A stretch of 37,105 bases of DNA from an uncultured Ruminococcus sp. (GCF_902762735.1 NZ_CACWPP010000035.1:1-37105), one strand, 5' to 3'; counted from the stretch's first letter, positions 13,979 through 23,491 are shown. Numbers and translations: made by a program. Notes: generated by a model not told the origin, from the letters alone.

Positions 13979-15931
13979 ATGGCGATCGAGAAAATGGCGC
14001 TTGTCAATATAATCGGCAGATTTGAGGATCTGGACGAAACGCTGATGCGTTGCTGTGACAGCGGGTGCTTCCATATCGAGCCTGCTTTCAAGAACGAGGC
14101 AAACTCGACGGTAAGGCTGCTCAACGAGAAGAACCCCTTCGGTGTGCCGCTGAAAGAATTTGCGTCACTGGCGAGTGAGATGGATATTAAGCTGACCGAA
14201 ACGCCCAGCACACGTTTCAAGGGCTGGAAGGCGGAGCAGTTCAATGAGCTTTCGGAAAATATTGACAGTGAGATAGAGGCAAAAAGCAAGGAAAAGCAAA
14301 GGATCGCAAAGGAAGTATCTGACCTGGAGGGGGCTGTTTTGCAGGTTGACCATCTGCGGGGCATGAACAACGATTTCAGCAAGATATTCGCCTGCAAGCA
14401 CACTGCCTGCCGCGTGGGACGAATGCCTGCGGACAATCTGGCGAAATTGCAGTACTACGACCAGACATTCTTCTTTGTGCCTTTTGAAACTACGAAGGAC
14501 TTCTGCTGGGGCATGTACTTCTGTGCGGAGGGCGACAAGGAACTGATAGACAGCATCTTCCGCTCGATGTTCTTTGAGAGGATAAGGATACCAGATTATG
14601 TAACGGGCAACACTGACGAGGCGCTGAAAAAGCTGGACAGTCAGATAAAGGAAAAGAAAGCGCAGATAGAGGCGCTCGACAAGGAGATAAGTCAGCTGGC
14701 GGAAAAGCACGACCAGACTGTGCTGGAAGCCTACACTGCACTGAAAAAGCGGTATGACATATTTGAACTGCGCCGAAAAGTCGGGGCGGTGAAGGAAAAG
14801 TTCTACATAAAGGGCTTTGTGCCGAAGAAGAATGCTGACAAGTTCAGTGAAGGGTTCAAGGATATGGACGGGGTGGAAGTGGTTCTGCTGCCCGCTGATG
14901 CGGACGCGAACATAACGCCGCCTACGGTGCTGAAAAACGGCTGGTTCACAAGACCTTTCGGCATGCTGGTGGAGATGTACGGTCTGCCTAAGTATAACGG
15001 CTTCAACCCGACGGCATTCGTGGCGATAACCTACACGATACTGTTCGGTATAATGTTCGGCGACCTGGGACAGGGCTTTCTGCTGTTCCTGCTGGGCTTC
15101 CTGATAAGCAGGAAGATAAACAAGCCTGCGGGCGGAATGGTCACAAGATGCGGACTTTCAAGCATGGTATTCGGTACGCTTTACGGCTCGGTATTCGGCT
15201 TTGAGGAACTGCTTGACCCTGTGTTTGAGAATTTCGGCGTTGACTTTTTGCCGCTGAAGATATTCAAGCAGTCAACTTTCATACTGCTGACTGCGGTGGG
15301 TATAGGCATTTTCCTGATACTTGTTTCGATGCTCATAAATATCGGCATCGGTTTCAAGGAGAAGAACTACGAAAAAGCCATATTCGGCTGCAACGGCATA
15401 GCGGGTCTGGTGTTCTACGCATCGGTATGTGTGGGCGTTGTATGCACCATAATGCTTAAAATAGAAGTCATGTCACTGCCGTTCAAGATATTCCTGATAG
15501 TTATACCGCTGATATGTATATTCTGCCGCGTGCCTTTCTCGATAGCGGTGAAGTACAAGAAGTGGAAGCTGTCTGAGGACGAGGAAGATATGACCATCGG
15601 CGGGTTCATCGTGGAGAATTTCTTTGAGATGTTCGAGTTTCTGCTGAGTTATGTTTCAAATACAATGTCATTCCTGAGAGTGGGCGGTTTCGTACTGTCA
15701 CACGCGGGCATGATGATGGTGGTAATGACCCTGATGGATATGACCGCATCTGCGGGCAAGCCTGTGACGCTCATCATCGGCAACCTCTTCGTTATGGCGA
15801 TGGAGGGCATGATAGTTGCGATACAGATAATCCGTCTGGAATTCTATGAGATATTCTCGCGTTTCTATGAGAGCGACGGCAAGGCTTTCGAGCCTATGAG
15901 CGTCAGCTTCGATACTGAGGTAAATGTTTGA
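13979..15931 (+). CDS. ntpI: V-type ATPase subunit I (a-like, membrane stator)
   Basis: A 650-residue subunit forming the ion half-channels against the c-ring. Residues 1-330 are cytoplasmic with a long coiled coil (about 75-115 and 215-270). From about 340 there are seven or eight membrane helices, beginning with PTAFVAITYTILFGIMFGDL. The key arginine in SNTMSFLRVGGFVLSH is R567, the residue that meets the rotor carboxylates. The ribosome site AAAGGAG is unusually far (about 15 bases) from the ATG, which may lower its translation relative to its neighbours. Confidence 0.95.
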   Translation: MAIEKMALVNIIGRFEDLDETLMRCCDSGCFHIEPAFKNEANSTVRLLNEKNPFGVPLKEFASLASEMDIKLTETPSTRFKGWKAEQFNELSENIDSEIEAKSKEKQRIAKEVSDLEGAVLQVDHLRGMNNDFSKIFACKHTACRVGRMPADNLAKLQYYDQTFFFVPFETTKDFCWGMYFCAEGDKELIDSIFRSMFFERIRIPDYVTGNTDEALKKLDSQIKEKKAQIEALDKEISQLAEKHDQTVLEAYTALKKRYDIFELRRKVGAVKEKFYIKGFVPKKNADKFSEGFKDMDGVEVVLLPADADANITPPTVLKNGWFTRPFGMLVEMYGLPKYNGFNPTAFVAITYTILFGIMFGDLGQGFLLFLLGFLISRKINKPAGGMVTRCGLSSMVFGTLYGSVFGFEELLDPVFENFGVDFLPLKIFKQSTFILLTAVGIGIFLILVSMLINIGIGFKEKNYEKAIFGCNGIAGLVFYASVCVGVVCTIMLKIEVMSLPFKIFLIVIPLICIFCRVPFSIAVKYKKWKLSEDEEDMTIGGFIVENFFEMFEFLLSYVSNTMSFLRVGGFVLSHAGMMMVVMTLMDMTASAGKPVTLIIGNLFVMAMEGMIVAIQIIRLEFYEIFSRFYESDGKAFEPMSVSFDTEVNV

Positions 15932-15955
15932 TAAACTTATTTGGAGGTTTTTGAT

Positions 15956-16402
15956 ATGCTTAAAATAATGTTGATGCCGCTGGCAGCTGTCGTTCTGCTG
16001 ACAGTACCTTTTCTTGTAATGGCAAAGAAGATAAAGACAGGCGAGAAGTCTGCAAAGGGCGCTTTCATCGGCAACCTGTGTACATTTGCGGGTCTGATGC
16101 TGGTGGGCATGATACTGCCTTTCAGCAACCTGGTGGCTTTCGCCGCTGAAGAGGGCACGACTGTTGCAAAGGCGATCTCCACAGGCGCAGGTCTGGGTTA
16201 TCTGGCGGCAGGTCTTTCGGTAGGTCTTTCATGTATCGGTTCGGGCATCGCAGTCGGTTCGGGTGCGCCTGCGGCTATCGGCGCTACTTCCGAAGATCCA
16301 AAGAACTTCGTTAAGGCACTGATCTTCGTCGTACTGGGTGAAGGTATCGCGCTGTACGGTCTGCTGATCTCGATCCTTATCATATCGAACATCGGCGGCT
16401 AA
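15956..16402 (+). CDS. ntpK: V-type ATPase subunit K (c-ring proteolipid)
   Basis: A 148-residue proteolipid with four predicted helices. The first pair (about 1-23 and 38-62) ends in AFAAEE and carries no ion-binding carboxylate. The second pair (about 76-100 and 118-147) is a classic c-hairpin: GLGYLAAGLSVGLSCIGSG, then VLGEGIALYGLL with the ion-binding E129. The ring therefore has one carboxylate per four helices. The Glu-Ser/Thr and outer-helix Gln pattern of sodium rings is not visible, which leans towards protons, but this is not certain. TTTGGAGG fixes the ATG at 15956; a TTG 15 bases earlier overlaps that site. Confidence 0.93.
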   Translation: MLKIMLMPLAAVVLLTVPFLVMAKKIKTGEKSAKGAFIGNLCTFAGLMLVGMILPFSNLVAFAAEEGTTVAKAISTGAGLGYLAAGLSVGLSCIGSGIAVGSGAPAAIGATSEDPKNFVKALIFVVLGEGIALYGLLISILIISNIGG

Positions 16403-16404
16403 GT

Positions 16405-16713
16405 ATGAAATTCTATCTGCTTAGCGACAACATAGATACCCTGATGGGTATGAGACTGGCGGGTATCGAGGGCAAGGTGGTACACACCCCCGAAGAAGTA
16501 TCAAAGGCGCTGGACGAGGCGATGGAACTTGAGGACGTGGGCATTGTGCTGATGACCGAACTGGCACTGAAACAGTGTACCGAGAAGGTCATGGACTACA
16601 AGCTGAACCGCACTGTCCCGCTGATAGTTGAGATACCCGACAGACATGCTACGGCGAATATTTCGGATACGATCTCAAAGTATCTGGCGGAAGCCGTCGG
16701 CATCAAGCTGTAA
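16405..16713 (+). CDS. ntpF: V-type ATPase subunit F (rotor)
   Basis: A 102-residue rotor subunit that binds subunit D in the central shaft. It opens MKFYLLSDNIDTLMGMRLAGI and has the family's alternating strand-helix pattern, with VGIVLMTELALKQC in the middle and the hydrophobic VPLIVEIPD strand near residue 72. It starts two bases after the K stop codon with only a weak ribosome site, so it probably depends on ribosomes finishing K. Confidence 0.92.
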   Translation: MKFYLLSDNIDTLMGMRLAGIEGKVVHTPEEVSKALDEAMELEDVGIVLMTELALKQCTEKVMDYKLNRTVPLIVEIPDRHATANISDTISKYLAEAVGIKL

Positions 16714-16731
16714 AATGATCGGAGGACGAGT

Positions 16732-17325
16732 ATGACTGATCAGACACAAAAGCTGGAAAAATTCAAGCAGGCGGTCTTTGATGAGGCGGCTGTAAAGGCT
16801 GAAGAGATAATAAAGGAAACTCAGGAATACTGCGCACAGACAGTCGCACAGGCAAAAGCTGAGGCTGAGGAACTTATAAGGACCAGCAGGGCAAAAGTCG
16901 ATAAAGAAGTGCGTGAAGCGACACAGAGGACGCAGTCGGCGGGCAGGCTGGAGTCGAGAAGAGTCGTGCTGACGGCGAGAGAAGAGATCATCGGCAGGGT
17001 GTTTGCAAATGTCAGGGAGAAGCTGGCGGCTTTCCGTCAGACGGCTGACTATGAGGCACTGCTGGTGAAGCGTGCGAAGGAATGCGCTGACGCTTATCCC
17101 GACAAAAAGGGCGAGGTAAGGCTGGCGGCTGCTGACATGAAGTATGCCGACAAGCTGACCTGCGGCGGCAGATTTACCGTCTGCGAGAGCGGGAATATCC
17201 TGCTGGGCGGGCTTATGGTGGTCTACCCTGAGGACAATCTGGCTGTTGACTGCACGTTCGACAACGAATACAACAGGCAGAAGAGCGGCTTTGCGGGCAA
17301 AGCAGGGCTTTCGATAGAGCCGTGA
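16732..17325 (+). CDS. ntpE: V-type ATPase subunit E (peripheral stalk)
   Basis: A 197-residue subunit that pairs with G/H to form the outer stalks. The first ~100 residues are a long Ala/Glu-rich coiled coil (VKAEEIIKETQEYCAQTVAQ...). The C-terminal half is the globular domain that caps the catalytic head, including the family-like GGLMVVYPEDNLAVDCTFDN (about 162-181). CGGAGGA lies seven bases before the ATG. Confidence 0.92.
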   Translation: MTDQTQKLEKFKQAVFDEAAVKAEEIIKETQEYCAQTVAQAKAEAEELIRTSRAKVDKEVREATQRTQSAGRLESRRVVLTAREEIIGRVFANVREKLAAFRQTADYEALLVKRAKECADAYPDKKGEVRLAAADMKYADKLTCGGRFTVCESGNILLGGLMVVYPEDNLAVDCTFDNEYNRQKSGFAGKAGLSIEP

Positions 17326-17508
17326 GAGTGCGGCTGATGATCTGCCGAACGTAAAGTGTGTGCTGTGTCACGGCGCGGCACGGATATTGCTTATGCGGCG
17401 GGATCTGGGGTCTTGCTGTAAAAAACACAGACATCTGCGGGGCTGACCCTGCGGTATACCGAACGCCCGTCGGGCTTTGGTAGAGTTCACATAAAGGGCG
17501 TGAATAGA
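17326..17508 (+). other. 183-base gap inside the ATPase operon
   Basis: An unusually long gap for this operon. No start-to-stop frame of credible size is present. Small GC stems can be drawn (for example GCCCGTCGGGC at 17466-17476), but none is followed by a T-run, so premature termination is not evident. It may hold a processing or regulatory site. Confidence 0.4.
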
Positions 17509-19278
17509 ATGAGTACGGAAACAATGGATAAGATATATTCGGTCAACGGACCTGTCGTTACGGTAAGGAACACAAAGAGCTTTTCCATGCAGGAAATGGT
17601 GTTTGTGGGCAACAAGAAGCTGATAGGCGAGGTAATTCGTGTAAGCGCGAAGGAGACTACTCTTCAGGTTTACGAGACCACAACAGGTCTTAAACCGGGT
17701 GAACCTGTTTACGGCACGGGTGCGCCGATGGCGGCAACGCTGGGTCCCGGAATACTGGACAACATGTATGACGGCATCGAAAGACCTCTGAAAAGGCTGG
17801 AAGAGATAAGCGGCGCGTTTATCTCGGAGGGTGCGAACGTACCCGCGCTGGATACGGAGCGCAAATTCGATGTGACGGTGACAGTCAAGCGCGGCGACAT
17901 GCTGCGTCCCGGACAGATATATGCTACCTGTCCCGAAACTGCGCTGATAACACACAAGTGCATGCTTTCGCCGCTTTCAAAGGGCGGTGAGGTCGTCTGG
18001 ACTGCGGTGACGGGCAAGTACACCGTCAATGATGTGGTATGCAGGATAAGAGATGAGTACGGCAGGGAGGAAGAACTGACCCTCTGCCAGAAGTGGCCTA
18101 TAAGAACTCCCCGCCCGTGTGCGGAGAGAATGCCGATGTCAAGACCGCTGATAACAGGTCAGCGTATAATCGACACGGTGGTGCCTGTGGCTAAGGGCGG
18201 TACTGCGGCTATACCAGGCGGTTTCGGTACGGGCAAGACCATGAACCAGCACCAGATAGCTAAGTGGTGTGACGCGGATATAATCGTATACGTGGGCTGC
18301 GGCGAGCGCGGCAACGAGATGACGCAGGTACTGGAAGAGTTCAGCGAACTGATCGACCCAAAGACACAGCGTCCGCTGACTGACAGGACCACGATGATAG
18401 CAAATACATCCAACATGCCTGTTGCGGCGCGTGAGGCTTCGATATACACGGGCATAACACTGGCTGAATACTACCGCGACATGGGCTACCATATAGCGAT
18501 AATGGCTGACTCGACTTCGCGCTGGGCTGAGGCTTTGCGTGAGATCTCGGGACGACTGGAAGAGATGCCTGCGGAAGAGGGTTTCCCTGCTTATCTGCCG
18601 TCGAGGATCTCCGAGTTCTATGAGAGAGCGGGTTATGTGAAAACACTGGGCGGCGCTGAAGGCTCGGTAACGATAATAGGTGCGGTATCGCCGCAGGGTT
18701 CGGACTTCTCGGAGCCTGTCACACAGAACACAAAGCGTTTCGTAAGATGCTTCTGGGCGCTGGACAAGGCACTGGCTTACGCAAGACACTATCCTGCGAT
18801 AAACTGGAATACAAGCTATTCGGAGTACACCGATGACCTGAGCGCTTATTACAAGAACAATGTTGCCCCCGATTTCATGGAGGTAAGACAGCAGATCTCG
18901 AATATTCTGGTGGAAGAGAACAGCCTGATGGAGATAGTCAAGCTGATGGGTACGGATGTGCTTCCCGATGACCAGAAACTGCTGATAGAAGTGGCAAGGG
19001 TAGTGCGTGTAGGTTTCTTACAGCAGAACGCTTACCATAAGGACGATACTTATGTGCCGCTGGATAAGCAGTACCGAATGATGAAAGCGATCTTACGGTA
19101 CTTTGAGCTTTCTAAGGAGGCGCTGGGCAAGGGCGTTCCCATCGACGATATAATGAAAAACGGCTGGGCTGACAAGCTCATCAAGATAAAGTATGATATA
19201 CCGAATGACAAGCTCGGCATGTTCGATGAATATGAGCGCGACATGACTGAATGGTACAGCAAAGCGGAGGTGGTCTGA
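17509..19278 (+). CDS. ntpA: V-type ATPase catalytic subunit A
   Basis: A 589-residue catalytic subunit that hydrolyses or makes ATP in the head. The P-loop GGFGTGKT is at 237-244, and the catalytic glutamate lies in GCGERGNEM (E266). The bulge domain specific to A subunits occupies about 110-185. The later [20 protein letters not shown] and [14 protein letters not shown] blocks are signature stretches of the family. I start at ATG 17509, eight bases after AAAGGGCG; a GTG at 17500 is in frame but overlaps that site. Confidence 0.97.
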   Translation: MSTETMDKIYSVNGPVVTVRNTKSFSMQEMVFVGNKKLIGEVIRVSAKETTLQVYETTTGLKPGEPVYGTGAPMAATLGPGILDNMYDGIERPLKRLEEISGAFISEGANVPALDTERKFDVTVTVKRGDMLRPGQIYATCPETALITHKCMLSPLSKGGEVVWTAVTGKYTVNDVVCRIRDEYGREEELTLCQKWPIRTPRPCAERMPMSRPLITGQRIIDTVVPVAKGGTAAIPGGFGTGKTMNQHQIAKWCDADIIVYVGCGERGNEMTQVLEEFSELIDPKTQRPLTDRTTMIANTSNMPVAAREASIYTGITLAEYYRDMGYHIAIMADSTSRWAEALREISGRLEEMPAEEGFPAYLPSRISEFYERAGYVKTLGGAEGSVTIIGAVSPQGSDFSEPVTQNTKRFVRCFWALDKALAYARHYPAINWNTSYSEYTDDLSAYYKNNVAPDFMEVRQQISNILVEENSLMEIVKLMGTDVLPDDQKLLIEVARVVRVGFLQQNAYHKDDTYVPLDKQYRMMKAILRYFELSKEALGKGVPIDDIMKNGWADKLIKIKYDIPNDKLGMFDEYERDMTEWYSKAEVV

Positions 19279-20667
19279 TTGAATATCAAATATATCGGTC
19301 TCAGCGAGATCAACGGACCGCTGGTCGTGCTGGACAAGTGCAAGAATGTCAGCTATGACGAGATAGCGGATATTGAGCTTGACAACGGCACGCACCGTCT
19401 GGCGAGAGTTGTTGAGGTGTATGAGGACAAGGCTGTTTTGCAGGTTTTTGAAGGCACGAAAGGGCTTTCGCTGAAAAACACCACCACCAGCTTTGAGGGC
19501 AGACCGATGGAACTGCCGCTTTCGGGCGAGATGCTGGGACGCATCTTCAACGGTGCGGGCAAGCCGATAGACGGTCTGGGCGAGATAGTGGCAGAGGAGA
19601 GCCGCGATATAAACGGCAGTCCGCTGAACCCTGTTTCGCGTGTATACCCAAGAAACTACATAAACACGGGTATTTCTTCGATAGATGCGCTGATGACGCT
19701 TATCAGAGGTCAGAAACTGCCTATCTTCTCGGGTTCGGGTCTTTCGCACAACAAGCTGGCGGTGCAGATAGTACGTCAGGCAAAGATCGCGGACGAAGCA
19801 GGGCAGGATTTCGCGGTGGTATTCGGCGCGATGGGCGTTACAAACGATGTTGCGGACTACTTCCGCAGAAGTTTTGAGGAGACAGGCGTTTTGCAGAGAG
19901 TTGCCATGTTCCTGAACCTGTCCAACGACCCGATAATCGAGCGTATACTGACACCTAAGTGTGCCCTTACCTGCGCTGAGTATCTGGCGTTTGAGAAGAA
20001 CATGCACATACTGGTGATACTGACAGATATGACCTCTTATGCGGAGGCGCTGCGTGAGTTCTCGTCATCAAAGGGCGAGATACCCGGCAGAAAGGGTTAT
20101 CCCGGCTATCTGTATTCCGACCTGGCGGCTATCTATGAGAGAGCGGGCATCGTCAAGGGTTCGAGCGGTTCTGTAACACAGATACCGATACTTACAATGC
20201 CGAACGATGACATCACTCACCCTGTACCCGACCTGACGGGCTACATCACCGAAGGACAGATAGTGCTTGACAGAAACCTCGATGCTACGGGCGTTTATCC
20301 CGGCGTTGCCGTTCTGCCCAGCCTTTCGCGACTGATGAAGGACGGCATCGGTGAGGGTTACACGAGAGAGGACCATCAGATGTGCGCGAACCAGCTGTTT
20401 GCGGCGTATGCAAAGGTGCAGGACGCAAGGTCGCTGGCATCGGTAATAGGTGAGGAAGAACTTACCGCCACAGACAAGGCTTACCTGAAATTCGGCAACT
20501 TGTTTGAAGAGCATTTTATAAATCAGGGCTTTGAAACGAACCGTTCCATCGAGGAAACGCTCGATCTCGGCTGGGCACTGCTTTCGACTCTGCCGAAGAG
20601 CGAGCTTGACCGTGTTGATGACGAACATCTGGAGAAGTTCTACAAGCCCGAAAATGCGGTTTTTTAA
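19279..20667 (+). CDS. ntpB: V-type ATPase non-catalytic subunit B
   Basis: A 462-residue partner of subunit A in the hexameric head. It lacks a true P-loop, having [12 protein letters not shown] (about 150-161) in its place, as B subunits do. The [27 protein letters not shown]-type stretch (about 249-275) and the Tyr/Ser-rich [16 protein letters not shown] block are diagnostic. It starts with TTG directly after the A stop codon, with GGAGGTGG five bases upstream. Its own TAA stop is the beginning of an AATTCAT repeat tract. Confidence 0.97.
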   Translation: MNIKYIGLSEINGPLVVLDKCKNVSYDEIADIELDNGTHRLARVVEVYEDKAVLQVFEGTKGLSLKNTTTSFEGRPMELPLSGEMLGRIFNGAGKPIDGLGEIVAEESRDINGSPLNPVSRVYPRNYINTGISSIDALMTLIRGQKLPIFSGSGLSHNKLAVQIVRQAKIADEAGQDFAVVFGAMGVTNDVADYFRRSFEETGVLQRVAMFLNLSNDPIIERILTPKCALTCAEYLAFEKNMHILVILTDMTSYAEALREFSSSKGEIPGRKGYPGYLYSDLAAIYERAGIVKGSSGSVTQIPILTMPNDDITHPVPDLTGYITEGQIVLDRNLDATGVYPGVAVLPSLSRLMKDGIGEGYTREDHQMCANQLFAAYAKVQDARSLASVIGEEELTATDKAYLKFGNLFEEHFINQGFETNRSIEETLDLGWALLSTLPKSELDRVDDEHLEKFYKPENAVF

Positions 20668-20690
20668 TTCATAATTCATAATTCATAATT
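20665..20690 (+). repeat. AATTCAT heptamer tract at the ntpB stop
   Basis: Three AATTCAT units and a partial fourth begin inside the ntpB stop codon. The same tract, in the same orientation relative to the gene, is found at the 3' ends of the second ABC gene, the serpin and pta. Confidence 0.85.
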
Positions 20691-20789
20691 GCGCGGCGGG
20701 GATCGCATGGGGCGGAAAAGTGTGCCGCGCATGAAATTTTACGTCTGGTCAACGGCTGTACGGGATAACCGAAGATACGAGGTGAGAAA

Positions 20790-21431
20790 ATGGCTGAACA
20801 GCAGGTGTTTCCTACAAAAGGAAACCTTATGGCTACCAAGAAAAATTTACAGCTGGCGGCGCTGGGTTACGAGCTGCTGGACAGGAAGCGCAACATTCTG
20901 ATACGCGAGATAATGACGCTGGTGGAAAAGGCGAAAGAGCTGAGAAGTTCCATTGAAGAGACTTACAAAGAGGCTTACGAGAGGCTGAAACTGGCGAACA
21001 TGTCGATGGGTGTCATAATGCCTTATGCGGAGTGCATGCCCATCGAGAAGGGCATTGAGCTGAGTTCAAAGAGTGTAATGGGCGTTGAACTGCCCGAAGT
21101 CATTTTCCATGAAACGCCAACAGATGTCTGCTACGGCTTTTCAAGGACGGACTCGCAGCTGGACAGGGCGTTCCTTGCCTTTGAGAAGGTAAAGAGGCTG
21201 ACTGTAACGCTGGCTGAGGTCGAAAACAGCATATACAGGCTTTCGGTGGCGATAAAGAAAACTCAGCGCAGGGCGAACGCTTTGCAGAACATAATAATCC
21301 CGCGCTACACGAATACTGTCAAGTTCATATCCGACTCGCTGGAAGAGAAGGACAGAGAGGAATTCTCGCGCATGAAGGTCATCAAGGCTGTAAAGCTGAA
21401 AAAAGAGGCTGAGAGCGAGAGGGAGGGCTGA
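20790..21431 (+). CDS. ntpD: V-type ATPase subunit D (central shaft)
   Basis: A 213-residue shaft subunit, two long antiparallel helices that turn inside the A3B3 head. The N-terminal FPTKGNLMATKKNLQLA and KRNILIREI, and the C-terminal RRANALQNIIIPRYTNTVKF, are family landmarks. GAGGTGAG precedes the ATG. It is separated from ntpB by 122 bases that contain the AATTCAT tract and no gene. Confidence 0.95.
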   Translation: MAEQQVFPTKGNLMATKKNLQLAALGYELLDRKRNILIREIMTLVEKAKELRSSIEETYKEAYERLKLANMSMGVIMPYAECMPIEKGIELSSKSVMGVELPEVIFHETPTDVCYGFSRTDSQLDRAFLAFEKVKRLTVTLAEVENSIYRLSVAIKKTQRRANALQNIIIPRYTNTVKFISDSLEEKDREEFSRMKVIKAVKLKKEAESEREG

Positions 21432-21433
21432 GC

Positions 21434-22024
21434 ATGGAAAGTCTGAAAAAGGCAGTCCGCAACTACTGGGTGCTGTCGGCATTCTGCATAGTTATGGGCG
21501 GGGCGCTGATATACAGGCCCGGGTTCTTTACAAGGATAGTGGGCATAGTTGTCGGCGGGCTTATGGCGCTGTACGGTGCGGCATCGCTGGTGAGGTACTT
21601 TGTCGGGCACAAGGCTGATCCCGAAAAGGCGAGCGGTCTGGTATCGGGCGTTATTTTTGCGGCGGCAGGCGTTTTCGTCATGGTAAGACCTGATTTTATC
21701 CCTAAAGTCATCTCGCTGGTATTCGGCTGTTACATGCTGGTCAGCGGCATTGTAAACACGCAGGAGGCGCTTTATGTGAAGGGCAGGGGCGAACCTAACT
21801 GGCTGAGGGCTTTTCTGCCTGCACTGCTGACGGCACTGCTGGGAATCTCGCTGCTGGTGAACCCTCTGCTGATAGTCAACGGCGCTATGACAATACTGGG
21901 GATATGTCTGCTGGTGGCGGGCATAATGAACCTGACGGGAAGGATCTCGATCTCGCGAAGTGTTTTTCGCCGCAAAAAGGAAAACAATGACAGCGGGAGT
22001 TCGGAATTTATTGATATTGACTGA
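21434..22024 (+). CDS. DUF308 (HdeD-like) membrane protein
   Basis: A 196-residue inner-membrane protein with six predicted helices arranged as three hairpins, ending in a short basic and then acidic tail (RRKKENNDSG...). The repeated pattern of LLxGIxLLxxP-type helices fits DUF308/HdeD proteins, whose best-known member is an acid-resistance protein of enteric bacteria. It starts two bases after the ntpD stop codon and so is part of the ATPase transcript. A link with proton handling is tempting but unproven. Confidence 0.85.
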   Translation: MESLKKAVRNYWVLSAFCIVMGGALIYRPGFFTRIVGIVVGGLMALYGAASLVRYFVGHKADPEKASGLVSGVIFAAAGVFVMVRPDFIPKVISLVFGCYMLVSGIVNTQEALYVKGRGEPNWLRAFLPALLTALLGISLLVNPLLIVNGAMTILGICLLVAGIMNLTGRISISRSVFRRKKENNDSGSSEFIDID

Positions 22025-22030
22025 TGACAG

Positions 22031-22064
22031 GCTTTCCTCCGCGCGGCGGGGGAGAGCTTTTTTT
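22031..22064 (+). terminator. Terminator of the ATPase operon
   Basis: A 12-base-pair stem (22031-22042 with 22046-22057, some G-U pairs) with a three-base loop and seven T's. It lies directly behind the DUF308 stop codon. The stretch 22065-22270 after it shows no gene. Confidence 0.85.
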
Positions 22065-22274
22065 GTGGGTGAATGAGGGTTTGTAAATCTTTTGTTAACA
22101 GCGGTGAACTTTTCGCGCGAGAGAGGTCGGTAATGGCTGAAAGTGGAAGAAATTCTGCTAAAATTATTCAAAATGACTATACATGATAAAAAGTTAATAC
22201 CAAATTAGAGCATTTTGTGCAAAGTTTACGATTATTTCTGTTCAGTGCGGCGGGTAATTTGTACAAATAACACC

Positions 22275-22303
22275 TTGAAAAAAGGGGGAAAATCATGTAC
22301 AAT
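22275..22303 (+). promoter_or_regulatory. Sigma-A promoter of the lipoprotein gene
   Basis: TTGAAA (22275-22280), 17 bases, TACAAT (22298-22303), leaving a ~65-base leader. Confidence 0.7.
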
Positions 22304-22314
22304 CAAAATGAGGA

Positions 22315-22333
22315 AAGCCCGAAAATCGGGCTT
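22315..22333 (+). promoter_or_regulatory. Small hairpin at the start of the lipoprotein mRNA
   Basis: AAGCCCGA and TCGGGCTT pair around a three-base loop close to the predicted 5' end. There is no T-run. Stems at mRNA 5' ends often protect against decay, which would suit a highly expressed surface protein. Confidence 0.4.
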
Positions 22334-22375
22334 GTGCATAGTATTGAACGGATTTAAGGACGGAGGGTATTTATT

Positions 22376-23383
22376 ATGTTAAAGAAAATAATGGATATGG
22401 CTTGTGCATTGTGTCTGACAACTGCTGTTTTCGCATCTTGCGGTGAGACTTCTGAGGGCGGCAGCAGCGAGGCTGCCACAACTACGACAAATGCTGCCGA
22501 GAGTGCAGCAGAAGAGGCTTCCAGCGAGGAAGCGGCTGCCGCAGAGAGCAAGGCTGAGGAAGAAACTACCGCTGAGGAGAGCAAGGCTGAAGAGGGCGGC
22601 GATCCTGCTGCGAGCGACCTGCCTTACATTGACGAAGTTACAGGTCTGGAATGCTTTAAGCCTGATCCTGACTACAAGGCTGTTACGGAATTCAAGGGCT
22701 ATGATGCTTTCCTGATGTTTGCGGACAGCGAGTGGTTCTGGTCCAACTTCTCGGGTCAGGGCTATCCTGAGGATCTGAGAGCTGACGGTGCTTACGGCGT
22801 TGACGCTGATGTTACGGGTGACGGCACATACACGGTTTCCATCACTAAGGACTCCATCGCGGCGCAGGATGCAGTTTTAGGCTCTTACAACCCTCAGGTA
22901 CTGCTGGACGAGAACGAGGGCGTTGTATTCCCTGCCAACGGCGCAACAGTATTCTGCGTTGACATAACAGGCATCTGCGACGGTACGATGACCGACACAG
23001 GTGAGGAGACCAAGAAGGGCGATCAGAAGAAGTTCACCGATGAAGTGAACTACGGCGTTAACAAGAAGGCGAGGGGCAAGTACACAGGTCAGGAGATAAG
23101 TGTTACTGTTGACTCCATAAAGGCTGACGGCAAGGACGTTGAGTTTGACGATGCAAAGATCGTAAAGGGCAATATCGAGAGCGACAACAACTGTTACAGA
23201 CTTGAGATATACAACGAGTACGGCAAGGGCAAGGAAGATCCTGCTATCGACAAGAGCAAGCTGATGTTCTCACAGAGCCTGGAAGTTACTTTCACCATCA
23301 CAGGTCTTGACAAGGAGGACGGCGCGGCTGAGGGCGATGCTGCTGAAGCAACTGAGGAAGCCGTAGAGTCTGCTGCTGAGTAA
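22376..23383 (+). CDS. Lipoprotein of unknown function
   Basis: A 335-residue predicted surface lipoprotein. The N-terminus MLKKIMDMACALCLTTAVFA is a signal peptide, and C22 (FASC) is the likely lipid-anchored cysteine, although F at -3 is not ideal. Residues 25-80 are a low-complexity Ala/Glu/Ser/Thr linker. Residues about 84-310 form a soluble beta-rich domain rich in Asp and Gly (VDADVTGDGTYTVSI, EVTFTITGL) that I cannot place in a family. The C-terminus returns to an Ala/Glu tail. Codon use is strongly biased towards apparently favoured codons (GCT, GAG, AAG), which hints at high expression. GGAGGG precedes the ATG, and the gene has its own promoter and terminator. Confidence 0.8.
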   Translation: MLKKIMDMACALCLTTAVFASCGETSEGGSSEAATTTTNAAESAAEEASSEEAAAAESKAEEETTAEESKAEEGGDPAASDLPYIDEVTGLECFKPDPDYKAVTEFKGYDAFLMFADSEWFWSNFSGQGYPEDLRADGAYGVDADVTGDGTYTVSITKDSIAAQDAVLGSYNPQVLLDENEGVVFPANGATVFCVDITGICDGTMTDTGEETKKGDQKKFTDEVNYGVNKKARGKYTGQEISVTVDSIKADGKDVEFDDAKIVKGNIESDNNCYRLEIYNEYGKGKEDPAIDKSKLMFSQSLEVTFTITGLDKEDGAAEGDAAEATEEAVESAAE

Positions 23384-23398
23384 TAATATGACATTTTA

Positions 23399-23428
23399 GG
23401 CGGAAAGCGCGGGCTTTCCGCCTTTTTT
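23399..23428 (+). terminator. Terminator of the lipoprotein gene
   Basis: A perfect 10-base-pair stem (GGCGGAAAGC, 23399-23408 with 23413-23422), a four-base loop and six T's. Confidence 0.9.
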
Positions 23429-23452
23429 GCCGTTTGGGGTATCTTATGGGGG

Positions 23453-23475
23453 AAATTTTATGTCGTTTATTCTAA
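23453..23475. repeat. Isolated family D end
   Basis: AAATTTTATGTCGTTTATTC is the inverse of the family D terminus seen at 8249 (TTATAGCAAACGACAT), with a few changes. No second end is seen, so it is a remnant. Confidence 0.5.
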
Positions 23476-23491
23476 AAATACCTTGCGGGTA

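Noticed and set aside
20689-20901. 70-codon open frame between ntpB and ntpD
   Set aside because: It overlaps the start of ntpD in another frame, is Arg/Trp-rich and is not needed for a complete ATPase set.
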